A stretch of DNA of 38,465 bases from Tepidibacter thalassicus DSM 15285. GTDB lineage: Bacteria > Bacillota > Clostridia > Peptostreptococcales > Peptostreptococcaceae. The notes beneath the pieces were generated by a model. The model was not told the origin of the DNA and made no database searches. It was given only the letters and a program-made list of their open reading frames with translations. Of the stretch, positions 27,516 to 36,594 are shown piece after piece (the stretch's first letter is position 1; the number at the start of each line of letters is the position of its first letter). Where the stretch lies: contig NZ_FQXH01000019.1 of the NCBI RefSeq assembly GCF_900129915.1, forward strand, positions 1 through 38,465, written 5' to 3'. The position numbers and the translations under genes were made by a program.

Positions 27516-28325
27516 ATGAAGGTATATGCATTGTTTGGACCTAGTGGAACAGGTAAAAGTTATAGAGCTTTGAAAGTTGCTTATGAAAATGACATAGATT
27601 ATATAATTGACGATGGAATACTAATATACAAAAATAAAATAATTGCTGGAACCTCAGCTAAGAATGCATCTACAAAAATGAAGGCTGTAAAACTAGCTAT
27701 ATTTGAGGATATAAATCATAGAAATTCTGTAAGAGAAGTTATAGAAAAAAATAAAATAGATAAAATACTTGTTATAGGTACATCTAAAAAAATGATAAAT
27801 ATAATATCTCAAAGGTTAAATCTTGGAAATATATATAAAGAGATAAGTATATACGATATAGCTACGAAAGAAGAAATAGAAGAAGCGAAAAAAAGTAGAC
27901 TAGAAAAGGGTATACATATTGTTCCGCTTCCTACTTTTGAAGTTAAAAGGCATTTTTCTGGACTTTTAACTAATCCTATAAAGTTATTATTTAAGAATAA
28001 GTATAGTGAAATAAAAGAGGTAGAGAAAACTCTTATTAGACCTACATTTAGTTATATGGGAAAGTATTTTATATCAGAAAAGGCTATAAAACAAATTGTG
28101 CGTTATGAGATATCCAAATTTGATAGTGTTTGTGAATTGGTTTGTGTATATATAAAACACAGTAAGTCTGGAATTGAAGTGAATATAGAAATTGAGATTA
28201 AAACATTCGAAATATTGAGAAAATGTATGGAAATACAGGAAAAAGTGTTAAATATACTAGAAAAAATGACGTTATTGAATATTATAAGAATAAATATACA
28301 TGTTATTGGATTTGTCAAAAAATAA
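27516..28325 (+). CDS. P-loop NTPase with C-terminal Asp23-like domain
   Basis: A 269-residue protein. An upstream start (27459) would overlap leader sequence; AAAGGA fits ATG 27516, giving MKVYALFGPSGTGKSYRA, a Walker A motif right at the N terminus. Residues about 20-160 show helices and strands of a small NTPase (YIIDDGILIY, KILVIGTSKKMINII). The last 85 residues (KYFISEKAIKQIVRYEIS to NIIRINIHVIGF) resemble the Asp23/Gls24 family in pattern: a helix, then beta strands rich in alternating hydrophobics, ending in a short V/I-rich strand. Asp23 proteins are linked to cell-envelope stress. I can support the fusion only from pattern; no function is known to me. Confidence 0.65.
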   Translation: MKVYALFGPSGTGKSYRALKVAYENDIDYIIDDGILIYKNKIIAGTSAKNASTKMKAVKLAIFEDINHRNSVREVIEKNKIDKILVIGTSKKMINIISQRLNLGNIYKEISIYDIATKEEIEEAKKSRLEKGIHIVPLPTFEVKRHFSGLLTNPIKLLFKNKYSEIKEVEKTLIRPTFSYMGKYFISEKAIKQIVRYEISKFDSVCELVCVYIKHSKSGIEVNIEIEIKTFEILRKCMEIQEKVLNILEKMTLLNIIRINIHVIGFVKK

Positions 28326-28340
28326 ATAAGTTTTAATATG

Positions 28341-28370
28341 TTTACAAATCAAAAATAACTATGTTATAAT
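28341..28370 (+). promoter_or_regulatory. Promoter of the glutamate dehydrogenase gene
   Basis: TTTACA (28341-28346), 18 bases, TATAAT (28365-28370). The leader to the start codon is about 90 bases, longer than usual here. Confidence 0.65.
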
Positions 28371-28378
28371 TCAATTAG

Positions 28379-29836
<1,458 letters not shown>

Positions 29837-29846
29837 ATATAAATTA

Positions 29847-29885
29847 AGAGGCTGTTTTTAGGGAAAACGGCCTCTATTATATTAA
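29847..29885 (+). terminator. Weak terminator after gdhA
   Basis: A 12-bp stem (29847-29858 with 29864-29875, one G-U pair) is followed by ATTATATTAATTT rather than a clean T-run. It also lies just beyond the 3' end of the minus-strand ABC genes. Confidence 0.6.
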
Positions 29886-29886
29886 T

Positions 29887-30654
29887 TTAATATAAATAAT
29901 CTTTTTTAATGAAAATTATAATACTAATAGAAATAGTTATGATGATTATTAATGAGCTATATATAAAGACGTAATTATTTGTATTTGAAAGCATATCAAA
30001 AATTGATGGAGTACTAAATAATAAAAAAGATAATTTATCAGATAAATATAATAATCCAATACAAACTCCTATACTACCTAGGAAAGCTAATGTAGAGTTT
30101 TTGTTTGTTAGAGATGTCAGACAGCTTATTCCTAGAAATGATAATATAATTAAATATTCTAATAAGTAAAATTTGAAGTTGTAAAAAAAACTTTCTAATG
30201 AAGAAAATGTGTTATTTATATTAAAAAAATTAGTATATTCAACTTTGGGAAGGAATATATATCCATATATAGTAGATAATACAAATATACTGAATATAAA
30301 TAAGGCTGATATTAAAGAGCAACTTATAATTTTAGATATAAAAAATTCAAATTTACTAAAAGGTCTTAGCATTATATTTCTATAACACCCAGAAGTGTTT
30401 TCATGATTAAAACTTTCAATAAAAATTGTAGGACATAATACTAATATGATAAATAAATGGTATTCTCTAAGTAAAAATGGTGGGAAATTTAATGAATTAA
30501 GAGGCATAGTAGTTATTTGGTCATAAAATCCAACTTGAAATAATTTTATAAAAAAAGCTGATATAAAAAACACTATTATAGATATAATGAGAAGAATTTT
30601 ATTTTTTTTTCTATTTATAATTCTATTTAATTCACTTAAAATCAAATTTTTCAT
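29887..30654 (-). CDS. ABC-2-type exporter permease, second subunit
   Basis: A 255-residue membrane protein. The frame extends upstream to 30801, but AAAGGAGT lies 7 bases before ATG 30654 (MKNLILSELNRIINRKKNKI), the usual start of such permeases. About six hydrophobic segments; a cytoplasmic loop with NTSGCYRNIMLRPFSKFEFFISKI is the equivalent of the ABC-2 coupling region. It lies 16 bases after the first permease gene, and both resemble the paired EG-type permeases of lantibiotic self-protection exporters. It should export or extract a membrane-active peptide antibiotic, judging by the adjacent two-component system. Confidence 0.8.
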   Translation of the reverse strand: MKNLILSELNRIINRKKNKILLIISIIVFFISAFFIKLFQVGFYDQITTMPLNSLNFPPFLLREYHLFIILVLCPTIFIESFNHENTSGCYRNIMLRPFSKFEFFISKIISCSLISALFIFSIFVLSTIYGYIFLPKVEYTNFFNINNTFSSLESFFYNFKFYLLEYLIILSFLGISCLTSLTNKNSTLAFLGSIGVCIGLLYLSDKLSFLLFSTPSIFDMLSNTNNYVFIYSSLIIIITISISIIIFIKKDYLY

Positions 30655-30670
30655 ATTATCAAACTCCTTT

Positions 30671-31504
30671 TTAAATGTAATAGTCTTTTTTTGAATATAT
30701 ATAGTAGCAAAGAGAGAAGAAAGTGAAGAAATAAACAAATAAAATGGTAAATACATATGATGAGTAGTTTTTACTTCCCAATATTCTTGCAATGCCTTCA
30801 AATTGGATTTGAGTTATCGATAACATTTTTAGTTTAATTAGATTTAGATTAATTGGTGTTTTAATAAATCTAAAAAATATTTCGATAAATGTAGGATATA
30901 TTATAAAAAACATTAAAATTCCTATACTAGTTCCTGAGGCTATTACTACTGATTTACTAATAGTAGATATAAAAAATATTATAGTAGACATTGTACACAG
31001 TGTTAAAAAAGAAATAGAATAATATTTTATGGTATATAAAAGCATTTGATTTGCATTAAGTGTATTATTACAATAAAAAATTTTTATTTTATTGATTTTA
31101 GAAAATAATATGTATCCTATAAAATAACTGCAAAGTAAATATGTAATTAAAAATAAAAATACAATTATAATTATTGTGATATACTTTACTATAAAAATAT
31201 CAGATAGATTTATTGGTCTTATAAGAATCATTCTGATTTGTTTGCTTTTATATTCTTCGGTTACTGATAAAACTATTAAAAAAATAACTAATATATTAAA
31301 GGAAAATAGTAGTTGTTCTTGAATTGCAGCTACAGGAAAATTATAAAATGATGTAAATTCTGGATTAGTTGGTTTTAGTATAGTGTTTGTTTTTAAATAG
31401 TATTGTGCAGTGAAAAATATTATTAATGGTATACACAAAAAACACAGTAGTGTTGATTTTTTATTCCATAGTTTTTGCCATTCGCATAAAAAAAGTTTAT
31501 ACAT
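30671..31504 (-). CDS. ABC-2-type exporter permease, first subunit
   Basis: A 277-residue membrane protein starting at ATG 31504 behind AAGGGGG. Six hydrophobic helices with a large external loop between helices 1 and 2. TEEYKSKQIRMILIRPINLSDIFIVKYI is the conserved cytoplasmic loop that contacts the ATPase. It starts 12 bases after the ATPase gene ends. It is similar in plan but not obviously in sequence to the next permease. Confidence 0.82.
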   Translation of the reverse strand: MYKLFLCEWQKLWNKKSTLLCFLCIPLIIFFTAQYYLKTNTILKPTNPEFTSFYNFPVAAIQEQLLFSFNILVIFLIVLSVTEEYKSKQIRMILIRPINLSDIFIVKYITIIIIVFLFLITYLLCSYFIGYILFSKINKIKIFYCNNTLNANQMLLYTIKYYSISFLTLCTMSTIIFFISTISKSVVIASGTSIGILMFFIIYPTFIEIFFRFIKTPINLNLIKLKMLSITQIQFEGIARILGSKNYSSYVFTILFVYFFTFFSLCYYIYSKKDYYI

Positions 31505-31516
31505 TTTATAACCCCC

Positions 31517-32239
31517 TTAGCTGTTTATAAGATTTACAAATACTTTTTCTAAGTTTGTGTGAGAATTAAATAAGTCTTTGCTTTTACCGTTCCATATTAA
31601 TTCGCCTTTTTTTATTATTAGTATTTTGTTGCAAATTTTTTGTAATTCATCTAGTAAGTGACTAGAAATAAAAAATGTTATATTGTTTTCTTTGTTTAGT
31701 TTTAAAATGAGTTTTCTGAGTTCAATTATTCCTATTGGATCTAAACCGTTTGAAGGTTCATCTAGTAATATTATTTTGGGATTATTTAAAAGTGCTTGAG
31801 CTATACCTAATCTTTGTTTCATTCCTAAAGAATATGTAGATATTTTATACTTGCTTTGATCTTGTAAATTAACTATTTTGAGAACTTTTTTTACTTGTTT
31901 TTTTCTATCTTTTGAGTTTAAGTTTGTAAGCATAACTAGGTTTAATAAGGCTTTTTCTCCGGTGAAATAAGGAAAAAATACAGGGGTTTCTACTATTGCT
32001 CCTATATTTTGGAGTGCTTTTTTTCTATTTTTGTTGACATTTATATTGTTTAAATAGATTTCTCCAGAGGTAGGTGTTATCAAATTAGTTAATAGTCTCA
32101 TTATTGTGGTTTTACCTGAACCATTAGGGCCTATAAAACCACAGATATCACCTTTTTCTATTGAAAAACTTACATTATTAATAATTGTGCGTTTTTTTAT
32201 TTTTTTGGATAAGTTTTTTACTTTGATTATTTCATTCAT
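31517..32239 (-). CDS. ABC exporter ATP-binding protein (bacitracin/lantibiotic-resistance type)
   Basis: A 240-residue ATPase starting at ATG 32239 behind AAAGGAGG. Walker A GPNGSGKTT, Q-loop region IGAIVETPVFFPYFTG, signature YSLGMKQRLGIAQALL and Walker B IILLDEPSNGLDP, then the switch His in FISSHLLDEL. SLGMKQRLGIA is typical of the BcrA/LanF group of drug-peptide exporters. It heads the operon ATPase-permease-permease, divergent from a response regulator and sensor kinase, which is the arrangement of peptide-antibiotic resistance loci such as CprABC-CprKR of C. difficile. Confidence 0.92.
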   Translation of the reverse strand: MNEIIKVKNLSKKIKKRTIINNVSFSIEKGDICGFIGPNGSGKTTIMRLLTNLITPTSGEIYLNNINVNKNRKKALQNIGAIVETPVFFPYFTGEKALLNLVMLTNLNSKDRKKQVKKVLKIVNLQDQSKYKISTYSLGMKQRLGIAQALLNNPKIILLDEPSNGLDPIGIIELRKLILKLNKENNITFFISSHLLDELQKICNKILIIKKGELIWNGKSKDLFNSHTNLEKVFVNLINS

Positions 32240-32306
32240 TGTAAATGTCCTCCTTTAAAAATTATTTTCTATATTTTGTATGTTAAAATAAAATTATAAG
32301 GAATTT

Positions 32307-32328
32307 GTAAACATATGGGTAAATATTA
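32307..32328. promoter_or_regulatory. Direct repeat in the divergent ABC/two-component promoter region
   Basis: GTAAACATAT (32307-32316) and GTAAATATTA (32319-32328) are imperfect direct repeats 12 bases apart. They lie between the ABC operon start and the regulator gene. OmpR-type regulators bind tandem repeats at about this spacing, so this is a candidate site; the match is weak in so AT-rich a region. Confidence 0.3.
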
Positions 32329-32411
32329 CAAAAAAATTATAGAAATATTATATATTGAAATTATAATATTTAATGAACGGAGCAAAATGTTTGATTGGGG
32401 GATGCTTGAAT

Positions 32412-33101
32412 ATGAAAAAAAAATATATATTGGTAGTAGATGATGAAGAACAAATTTGTAGTATGATTAAGGAATATCTTGAGGAATATGATTATTCTGT
32501 TAAAGTTGCTAAAAGTGGACAAGAAGCTTTAGAGATTATCAGTAATAATTTTGAATTAATTATATTAGATATTATGATGCCTGATTTAGATGGAATGAAA
32601 TTATGTAAAATTATTCGAGATAAAATTTATTCGCCAATTATATTTTTAAGTGCAAAAACTTTGGAGGAAGATAAGATACAAGCTTTATATATAGGGGGAG
32701 ATGATTATATTACTAAACCTTTTAGTTTAAAAGAATTAAGGGCAAAAATTGAATCTCATATAAGACGAGATAAAAGAGTAAGAGTTAGTAAATTTAATAT
32801 ATTTACATCGGGTAATATTACAATTGATATTTCTTCTAAAAAAGTTTTTTGTAAAGGTAATCTTTTGAAGTTAACAAAAAAAGAATATTTGATTATAGAG
32901 TGTATGTTATTAAATAAAAGTAAAGTATTCGCTAGAGAAGAAATATTTGATATTGTTTGGGGTTATGACTCTGAAAGTAATTTAAATACAGTTACAGAAG
33001 TTATAAAAAATATTCGAAAGAAAATAAAGCAATTTGATGATACAAATACATATATAAAAACAGTATATGGATTGGGGTATGTATGGGATTTGAGCCGTTG
33101 A
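32412..33101 (+). CDS. OmpR/PhoB-family response regulator
   Basis: A 229-residue regulator. I use ATG 32412, about 10 bases after TTGGGGG, giving MKKKYILVVDDEEQ. The receiver has Asp53 (LIILDIMMPDLDG) and the conserved Lys in TKPFSLKELRAKI. The C-terminal winged helix shows LTKKEYLIIECMLLN, FAREEIFDIVWG and TVTEVIKNIRKKI, ending YIKTVYGLGYVW. It is co-oriented with the kinase gene 29 bases downstream and divergent from the ABC exporter, which it probably controls. Confidence 0.93.
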   Translation: MKKKYILVVDDEEQICSMIKEYLEEYDYSVKVAKSGQEALEIISNNFELIILDIMMPDLDGMKLCKIIRDKIYSPIIFLSAKTLEEDKIQALYIGGDDYITKPFSLKELRAKIESHIRRDKRVRVSKFNIFTSGNITIDISSKKVFCKGNLLKLTKKEYLIIECMLLNKSKVFAREEIFDIVWGYDSESNLNTVTEVIKNIRKKIKQFDDTNTYIKTVYGLGYVWDLSR

Positions 33102-33130
33102 AATAGCTTTATTTAAGGAAAGGTGAAATA

Positions 33131-34555
33131 GTGTTTGAAAAATATTCTTTGAAAAAACAGTTTATATTAACATTTATATTGATACTCATAAGTAGTATAC
33201 TGAGTATGGTATTTATAAGTGTAATTGCTTTTTTTATATTAAGTAGTCCATGGATTTATCCGGCTAATTATTATGAAAAACAGATGCCTAGAATAGAAAA
33301 GTATGTAAAAGAAAATAATACCAAGTTGTTAGATGTATCTTTTAAAAAAAATTTAGAAAAAATAATTCCTTTATCGGGAATTGAATATAAGGTTGTAAAT
33401 TTTAAAACAGATACAAATTATGGGAATTTAGAATATTCTATTTGTGAAAAAAATGATCTAATAGATAAAATAAATACTAGTATTCTTAATAAAAATGAAG
33501 TTTTAAAATTTATACCTATAATAGATGATAAATTTAATATTAATGGGGTAATAATATTTAAGTACATTTTAAAAGTACAACCTATTTCTAAATATAAAAC
33601 AATATTTTTTTTAGGTAGTATAGTATATTTAATATCGCCGTTTTTATTTATAATAATTTATTCTATAATATTCGGTAAGAAATTTAGTAAAAATATAAAT
33701 ATTCCATTGAAACAATTAATAGATGCTTCTAATAAAATAAAGAATTATGATTTGGATTTTAAATTAAATTATTCTTATAATAATGAACTTGGAAAATTAA
33801 TACAAGCTTTTGAATCAATGCGGTGTGAACTTAAAGAAACATTGACAAAACAGTGGGTTGCTGAAAAAGAAAAAAGAGATATAGTTTCATCTCTTTCACA
33901 TGATTTGAGAACGCCTCTTACTATAATAAAGGGTCATGTAGAAATGTTAAAAGAAGGTTTTTATAAAGATGAAAGAAGGTTGAAAAAATATTTGGATATA
34001 ATTGAAACATCGACAAATAGAGCTGTTTTGTTAGTTGAAGATTTAAATGTTTTATCTAAATTTGAAAATCCGAAATTCAAGTTAAATATACGAAAAACGA
34101 ATGTTTTAGATTTTATAAAAGAAAAATTAGAAGAGTATAAGTTATTAGCTGAAAAAAATGGGATATTGTTAAGTATTATAACTGAAAATATAGACAATAA
34201 TACTATTTTTTATATGGATAAATTAAGGATATGTCAAGTTATAGATAATATTTTGATAAACAGTTTTAGGTATACAAATAACAAAGATTCTATTTGTATA
34301 AAGATAAGTTTGGTTAAAAATAAATTAAAATTCATAATAAGTGATACAGGAAAAGGGTTTAGTGAAGAAGATTTAAAATATGCTTTTAGAAAATTTTATA
34401 AAGGAGATAAATCTCGTTCAAAAGATATAGGAAGTTATGGATTAGGTTTATATATAGCTAAAACTATAGTAGAAAAACATGGTGGTAAAATACGTATTTA
34501 TAATGATAAAGGAGCAACAGTGGAATTTTTTATTGTGATGCGTGAAAAGTTATAA
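33131..34555 (+). CDS. Membrane sensor histidine kinase of the exporter-linked two-component system
   Basis: A 474-residue kinase starting at GTG 33131 behind AAAGGTGA. The first helix is at about 12-37, an external sensor region of about 120 residues follows, and the second helix is near 156-185. A HAMP-like linker precedes the phosphoacceptor motif SSLSHDLRTPLTIIKGH with His257. The HATPase has DTGKGFSEEDL and GSYGLGLYIAKTIVEKHGG. The external domain is much larger than in BceS-type kinases, so it could sense a peptide directly rather than through the transporter. Confidence 0.92.
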   Translation: MFEKYSLKKQFILTFILILISSILSMVFISVIAFFILSSPWIYPANYYEKQMPRIEKYVKENNTKLLDVSFKKNLEKIIPLSGIEYKVVNFKTDTNYGNLEYSICEKNDLIDKINTSILNKNEVLKFIPIIDDKFNINGVIIFKYILKVQPISKYKTIFFLGSIVYLISPFLFIIIYSIIFGKKFSKNINIPLKQLIDASNKIKNYDLDFKLNYSYNNELGKLIQAFESMRCELKETLTKQWVAEKEKRDIVSSLSHDLRTPLTIIKGHVEMLKEGFYKDERRLKKYLDIIETSTNRAVLLVEDLNVLSKFENPKFKLNIRKTNVLDFIKEKLEEYKLLAEKNGILLSIITENIDNNTIFYMDKLRICQVIDNILINSFRYTNNKDSICIKISLVKNKLKFIISDTGKGFSEEDLKYAFRKFYKGDKSRSKDIGSYGLGLYIAKTIVEKHGGKIRIYNDKGATVEFFIVMREKL

Positions 34556-34640
34556 CTAAGTATATTAAAAAATCCTTAAATTTTAATTGATTTAGGGATT
34601 TGGCAATTGATTATAAATAAAAATATAAGGAGGTTTTTTT

Positions 34641-34880
34641 ATGAAAGCTACTTTTTTAAAGGTTGAAGATGTAAACAGATTTGTGGAGTTTGTTTCTAAA
34701 TTAAAAGGAAAGGTTTATTTAAAGTCAGGAGAATATTCAGTAAATGCAAAATCTATAATAGGAGCAATGTATATAGTTAATGAAAATCCAAATGATATCG
34801 TTGTAGAAGTTGAAGATCCTGCTGAAGCTAAACAAGTGTTAACATTTTTAATGCAGGGTTCGCATTTAAAGGAAGAATAA
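34641..34880 (+). CDS. HPr-like protein lacking the phosphorylatable histidine
   Basis: A 79-residue protein, ATG 34641, behind AAGGAGG. The middle and C terminus match the HPr fold: VYLKSGEYSVNAKSIIGAM carries the KS-I-G motif with Ser38 in the place of regulatory Ser46, and DPAEAKQVLTFLMQ forms the last helix. The N-terminal GLHARPA loop with catalytic His15 is absent; the sequence there is KVEDVNRFVEFV. It therefore cannot carry phosphate in the PTS but could be a regulatory or structural relative, like Crh taken further. It is monocistronic with its own terminator. Confidence 0.8.
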   Translation: MKATFLKVEDVNRFVEFVSKLKGKVYLKSGEYSVNAKSIIGAMYIVNENPNDIVVEVEDPAEAKQVLTFLMQGSHLKEE

Positions 34881-34884
34881 ATTT

Positions 34885-34916
34885 AAAATCTGCCTATAAT
34901 TATAGGCAGATTTTTT
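34885..34916 (+). terminator. Terminator after the HPr-like gene
   Basis: A nearly perfect hairpin (AAAATCTGCC with GGCAGATTTT, AT-rich loop) ends in six T. It also marks the border of the accessory region to the right. Confidence 0.9.
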
Positions 34917-34957
34917 GTAAAAAATATGGATATAATTAAATTAATACAATTCTTTAA

Positions 34958-35281
34958 TTAATAAATCACAAAAACATCATCTATAATTTCACCAGATAAA
35001 TCATAAATTAATTTATACATTCCTACTTCATTACCATTAAATGTTATCGGAGAATAAGCAATAATATTTTCATTGCCTATATCTGGCCATTCATTAATCT
35101 GTAATGCTAGTCTATATAAGCCAACATTTATTAGATTTTTTTTATAATTAGGAAAGAACTCAAGAAATTCTTCTTTTTTGGAATTTTGATAATTTTCAAA
35201 ACATTTCCAGAATCTATTAACTATTTCTTTTTCTATTTTATGTTGTTTTGCAAACTTTCTTAAATCACTTAATCCTGTCAT
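34958..35281 (-). CDS. Small protein of unknown function, immunity-like
   Basis: A 107-residue acidic cytoplasmic protein. The frame is open from 35356, but ATG 35281 (MTGLSDLRKFAKQH) follows AAGGAAGG at 11 bases and is more likely. It is rich in Trp, Tyr and Asn and ends GMYKLIYDLSGEIIDDVFVIY. The C-terminal motif (Y-x-L/V-x-Y-x-x-S-G-E...D-x-F-x-I-x-Y) is shared with the 116-residue protein at 36004. Small single-domain proteins of this kind in a cluster with toxin tails are usually immunity proteins. I do not recognise a named family, and no toxin piece is visible just upstream. Confidence 0.55.
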   Translation of the reverse strand: MTGLSDLRKFAKQHKIEKEIVNRFWKCFENYQNSKKEEFLEFFPNYKKNLINVGLYRLALQINEWPDIGNENIIAYSPITFNGNEVGMYKLIYDLSGEIIDDVFVIY

Positions 35282-35410
35282 AATATTGAAAACCTTCCTT
35301 TTGATATTTTTTATTTCAATATATGTAAATATCAAATGCTTCTTTTTTATTGACAAAGAGCTAAAATTAATTTTGTAACTATCTTTTCAACCCTCATTTA
35401 AGAAAAACAT

Positions 35411-35767
35411 TTATTTATAATCAATACTATTTTTTACCTTCATGTATTCATCATAAGCTTCTTTAATTTTGTTTTTACATATATTTTCCCAAATAGCTAA
35501 TAATTTTTTTCTTTGCTCTTTATCATAATTAGTAGGTTCCATCTCCCCACCAAATCCTATATCAGTTTTTACCTCACTTAATTCTCCCACATAAGAAATT
35601 TGATGTGAAACATTTGTATAACTTATAAATTCACATTCGTTTTCAAAACAATGATATCCAGGTTTTCCTATTCCTTTTTTACAAAAACTGGGCATATGAT
35701 TGTTTTTATATTTTTTATAATCGTAAGCACAATAAACTTCTAACATTACATGAGAATAATAACTCAT
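35411..35767 (-). CDS. Probable immunity protein paired with the toxin tail at 35782
   Basis: A 118-residue protein starting at ATG 35767 behind AAAGAGGTG. It contains six Tyr and four Cys in the first 50 residues (YCAYDYKKYKNNHMPSFCKKGI, with FENECEF further on) and a helical, basic C terminus. No membrane segment. The start lies 14 bases after the stop of a 60-residue RNase-like toxin tail, the usual toxin-immunity order, so I infer that it neutralises that toxin. The family is not recognised. Confidence 0.6.
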   Translation of the reverse strand: MSYYSHVMLEVYCAYDYKKYKNNHMPSFCKKGIGKPGYHCFENECEFISYTNVSHQISYVGELSEVKTDIGFGGEMEPTNYDKEQRKKLLAIWENICKNKIKEAYDEYMKVKNSIDYK

Positions 35768-35781
35768 TCCTTACACCTCTT

Positions 35782-35964
35782 TTAGTAATCGTGTTTTGTT
35801 AGTATTTCAACAACTTCAATGCTACCATCTTTAAGTTTTTTATAAATAAGTCTCCTTTGTCCTCGATCACTACCTAAACCTTTTATATCCACAGCTCTGT
35901 ATCCACTCCATTTATCTTTCAACGCATGATCATTTAACTCTCGTAAATCTCCAGATATTAAAAG
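35782..35964 (-). pseudogene. Orphan C-terminal toxin tail (BECR/RelE-like ribonuclease fold)
   Basis: An open frame of 60 codons without a start codon or ribosome site, bounded upstream by an in-frame TAA. It reads SGDLRELNDHALKDKWSGY, then GSDRGQRRLIYKKLKDG and ends ILTKHDY. The pattern (Gly-Tyr-Arg strand, Arg-Gly-x-Arg-Arg-Leu-Ile-Tyr, strand, final His-Asp-Tyr) is like RelE/YoeB-type and BECR-fold toxin ends. The large N-terminal delivery part is missing and the frame begins abruptly. Immediately downstream is the putative immunity gene. The toxin call rests on pattern and context, not on a database match. Confidence 0.5.
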
Positions 35965-36003
35965 TTAAAGAGACTATGTATCAAATTAACAAATTCAATT
36001 TAT

Positions 36004-36354
36004 CTAAAATGATTTGTAATAGTCAATAAGAAATTCATCAGAAAACTCTCCAGAATTATTGTACTCTACTTCATAAATGTATAAAGGGTCTTCAGTGATA
36101 GGATTTATTAGCTTAAATACTAATCTAAATGATGGTTTTGCTTTACAATCTTTATTTAAAATTATTTCTGTACGATTATATTCTATATCTAAATCTTTAA
36201 ATAGCATATCTTCAGGCAAATCATCAATACACTCTATTAAAAAAGTATCTTTATAATTTTCTAATAAATTTTTAATGTAATTTATAGTATTTTGTTTTAA
36301 CTCATTAAAATTGATTTCCTCATTAAATAAATTTTCAATTTTAGTTAAGTCCAT
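36004..36354 (-). CDS. Small acidic protein, immunity-like, behind a toxin-tail fragment
   Basis: A 116-residue acidic protein starting at ATG 36354. Its ribosome site (AGGAGA) lies within the last codons of a 20-residue tail fragment that stops 4 bases before this start. The N-terminal half is helical (NYIKNLLENYKDTFLIECID) and the second half is beta-rich. It ends PLYIYEVEYNNSGEFSDEFLIDYYKSF, matching in pattern the end of the protein at 34958. An immunity role is inferred from size, charge and position. Confidence 0.55.
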   Translation of the reverse strand: MDLTKIENLFNEEINFNELKQNTINYIKNLLENYKDTFLIECIDDLPEDMLFKDLDIEYNRTEIILNKDCKAKPSFRLVFKLINPITEDPLYIYEVEYNNSGEFSDEFLIDYYKSF

Positions 36355-36358
36355 ATAG

Positions 36359-36421
36359 TTATTCTCCTATTTTATATAGAATTTCATCACTACTTAAATC
36401 AATTATACCATCTGTACCAGG
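36359..36421 (-). pseudogene. 20-residue C-terminal fragment of a probable toxin
   Basis: The frame reads PGTDGIIDLSSDEILYKIGE and stops at 36359. It begins directly after an in-frame TAA. There is no start codon. It contains the ribosome site of the immunity-like gene that follows, as in intact toxin-immunity pairs. What precedes it is an inverted repeat and then an IS607 relic, so an element or deletion probably removed the rest of the toxin gene. Confidence 0.4.
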
Positions 36422-36428
36422 TTATTAA

Positions 36429-36470
36429 TTTTATTAAAATTTATAAGTTACATTAAAAATTTTAATAAAA
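36429..36470. repeat. 14-bp perfect inverted repeat
   Basis: TTTTATTAAAATTT (36429-36442), a 14-base loop, AAATTTTAATAAAA (36457-36470). It lies between the toxin fragment and the TnpB end. It could be the end hairpin of the IS607/IS605-type relic or a terminator; being all A/T, it could also be chance. Confidence 0.5.
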
Positions 36471-36487
36471 CTATTTATCAGTCAATA

Positions 36488-36577
36488 TTAAACATCTACT
36501 CTGACCGGGTGTAACCCTACACCCTCTATCCCCTCTGCAAATGCTTTGGGGAATACTTTTTTTACTATTTGATAAGC
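36488..36577 (-). pseudogene. tnpB: C-terminal fragment of a TnpB-family protein
   Basis: The frame after TGA (36578-36580) reads AYQIVKKVFPKAFAEG and ends IEGVGLHPVRVDV-stop. TnpB proteins of IS200/IS605/IS607 elements commonly end with a stretch of the form N-(A/S)-Y-N-I-x-(R/K)-K-x-x-P-x-A-F-x-x-G-I-E-G-x-x-x-H-P-V-R. Only 29 codons remain. Confidence 0.65.
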
Positions 36578-36594
36578 TCAACCTCTCTTAATCC

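Noticed and set aside
34568..34600. Hairpin between the sensor kinase and the HPr-like gene
   Set aside because: The 12-bp stem is AT-rich with a G-U pair and its T-run is on the minus strand, where no gene ends; not convincing as a terminator.
36505..36522. GGGTGTA-ACCC-TACACCC inverted repeat as an operator or element end
   Set aside because: It lies within the TnpB coding relic, so its symmetry can be a by-product of coding sequence; listed only as part of that relic.
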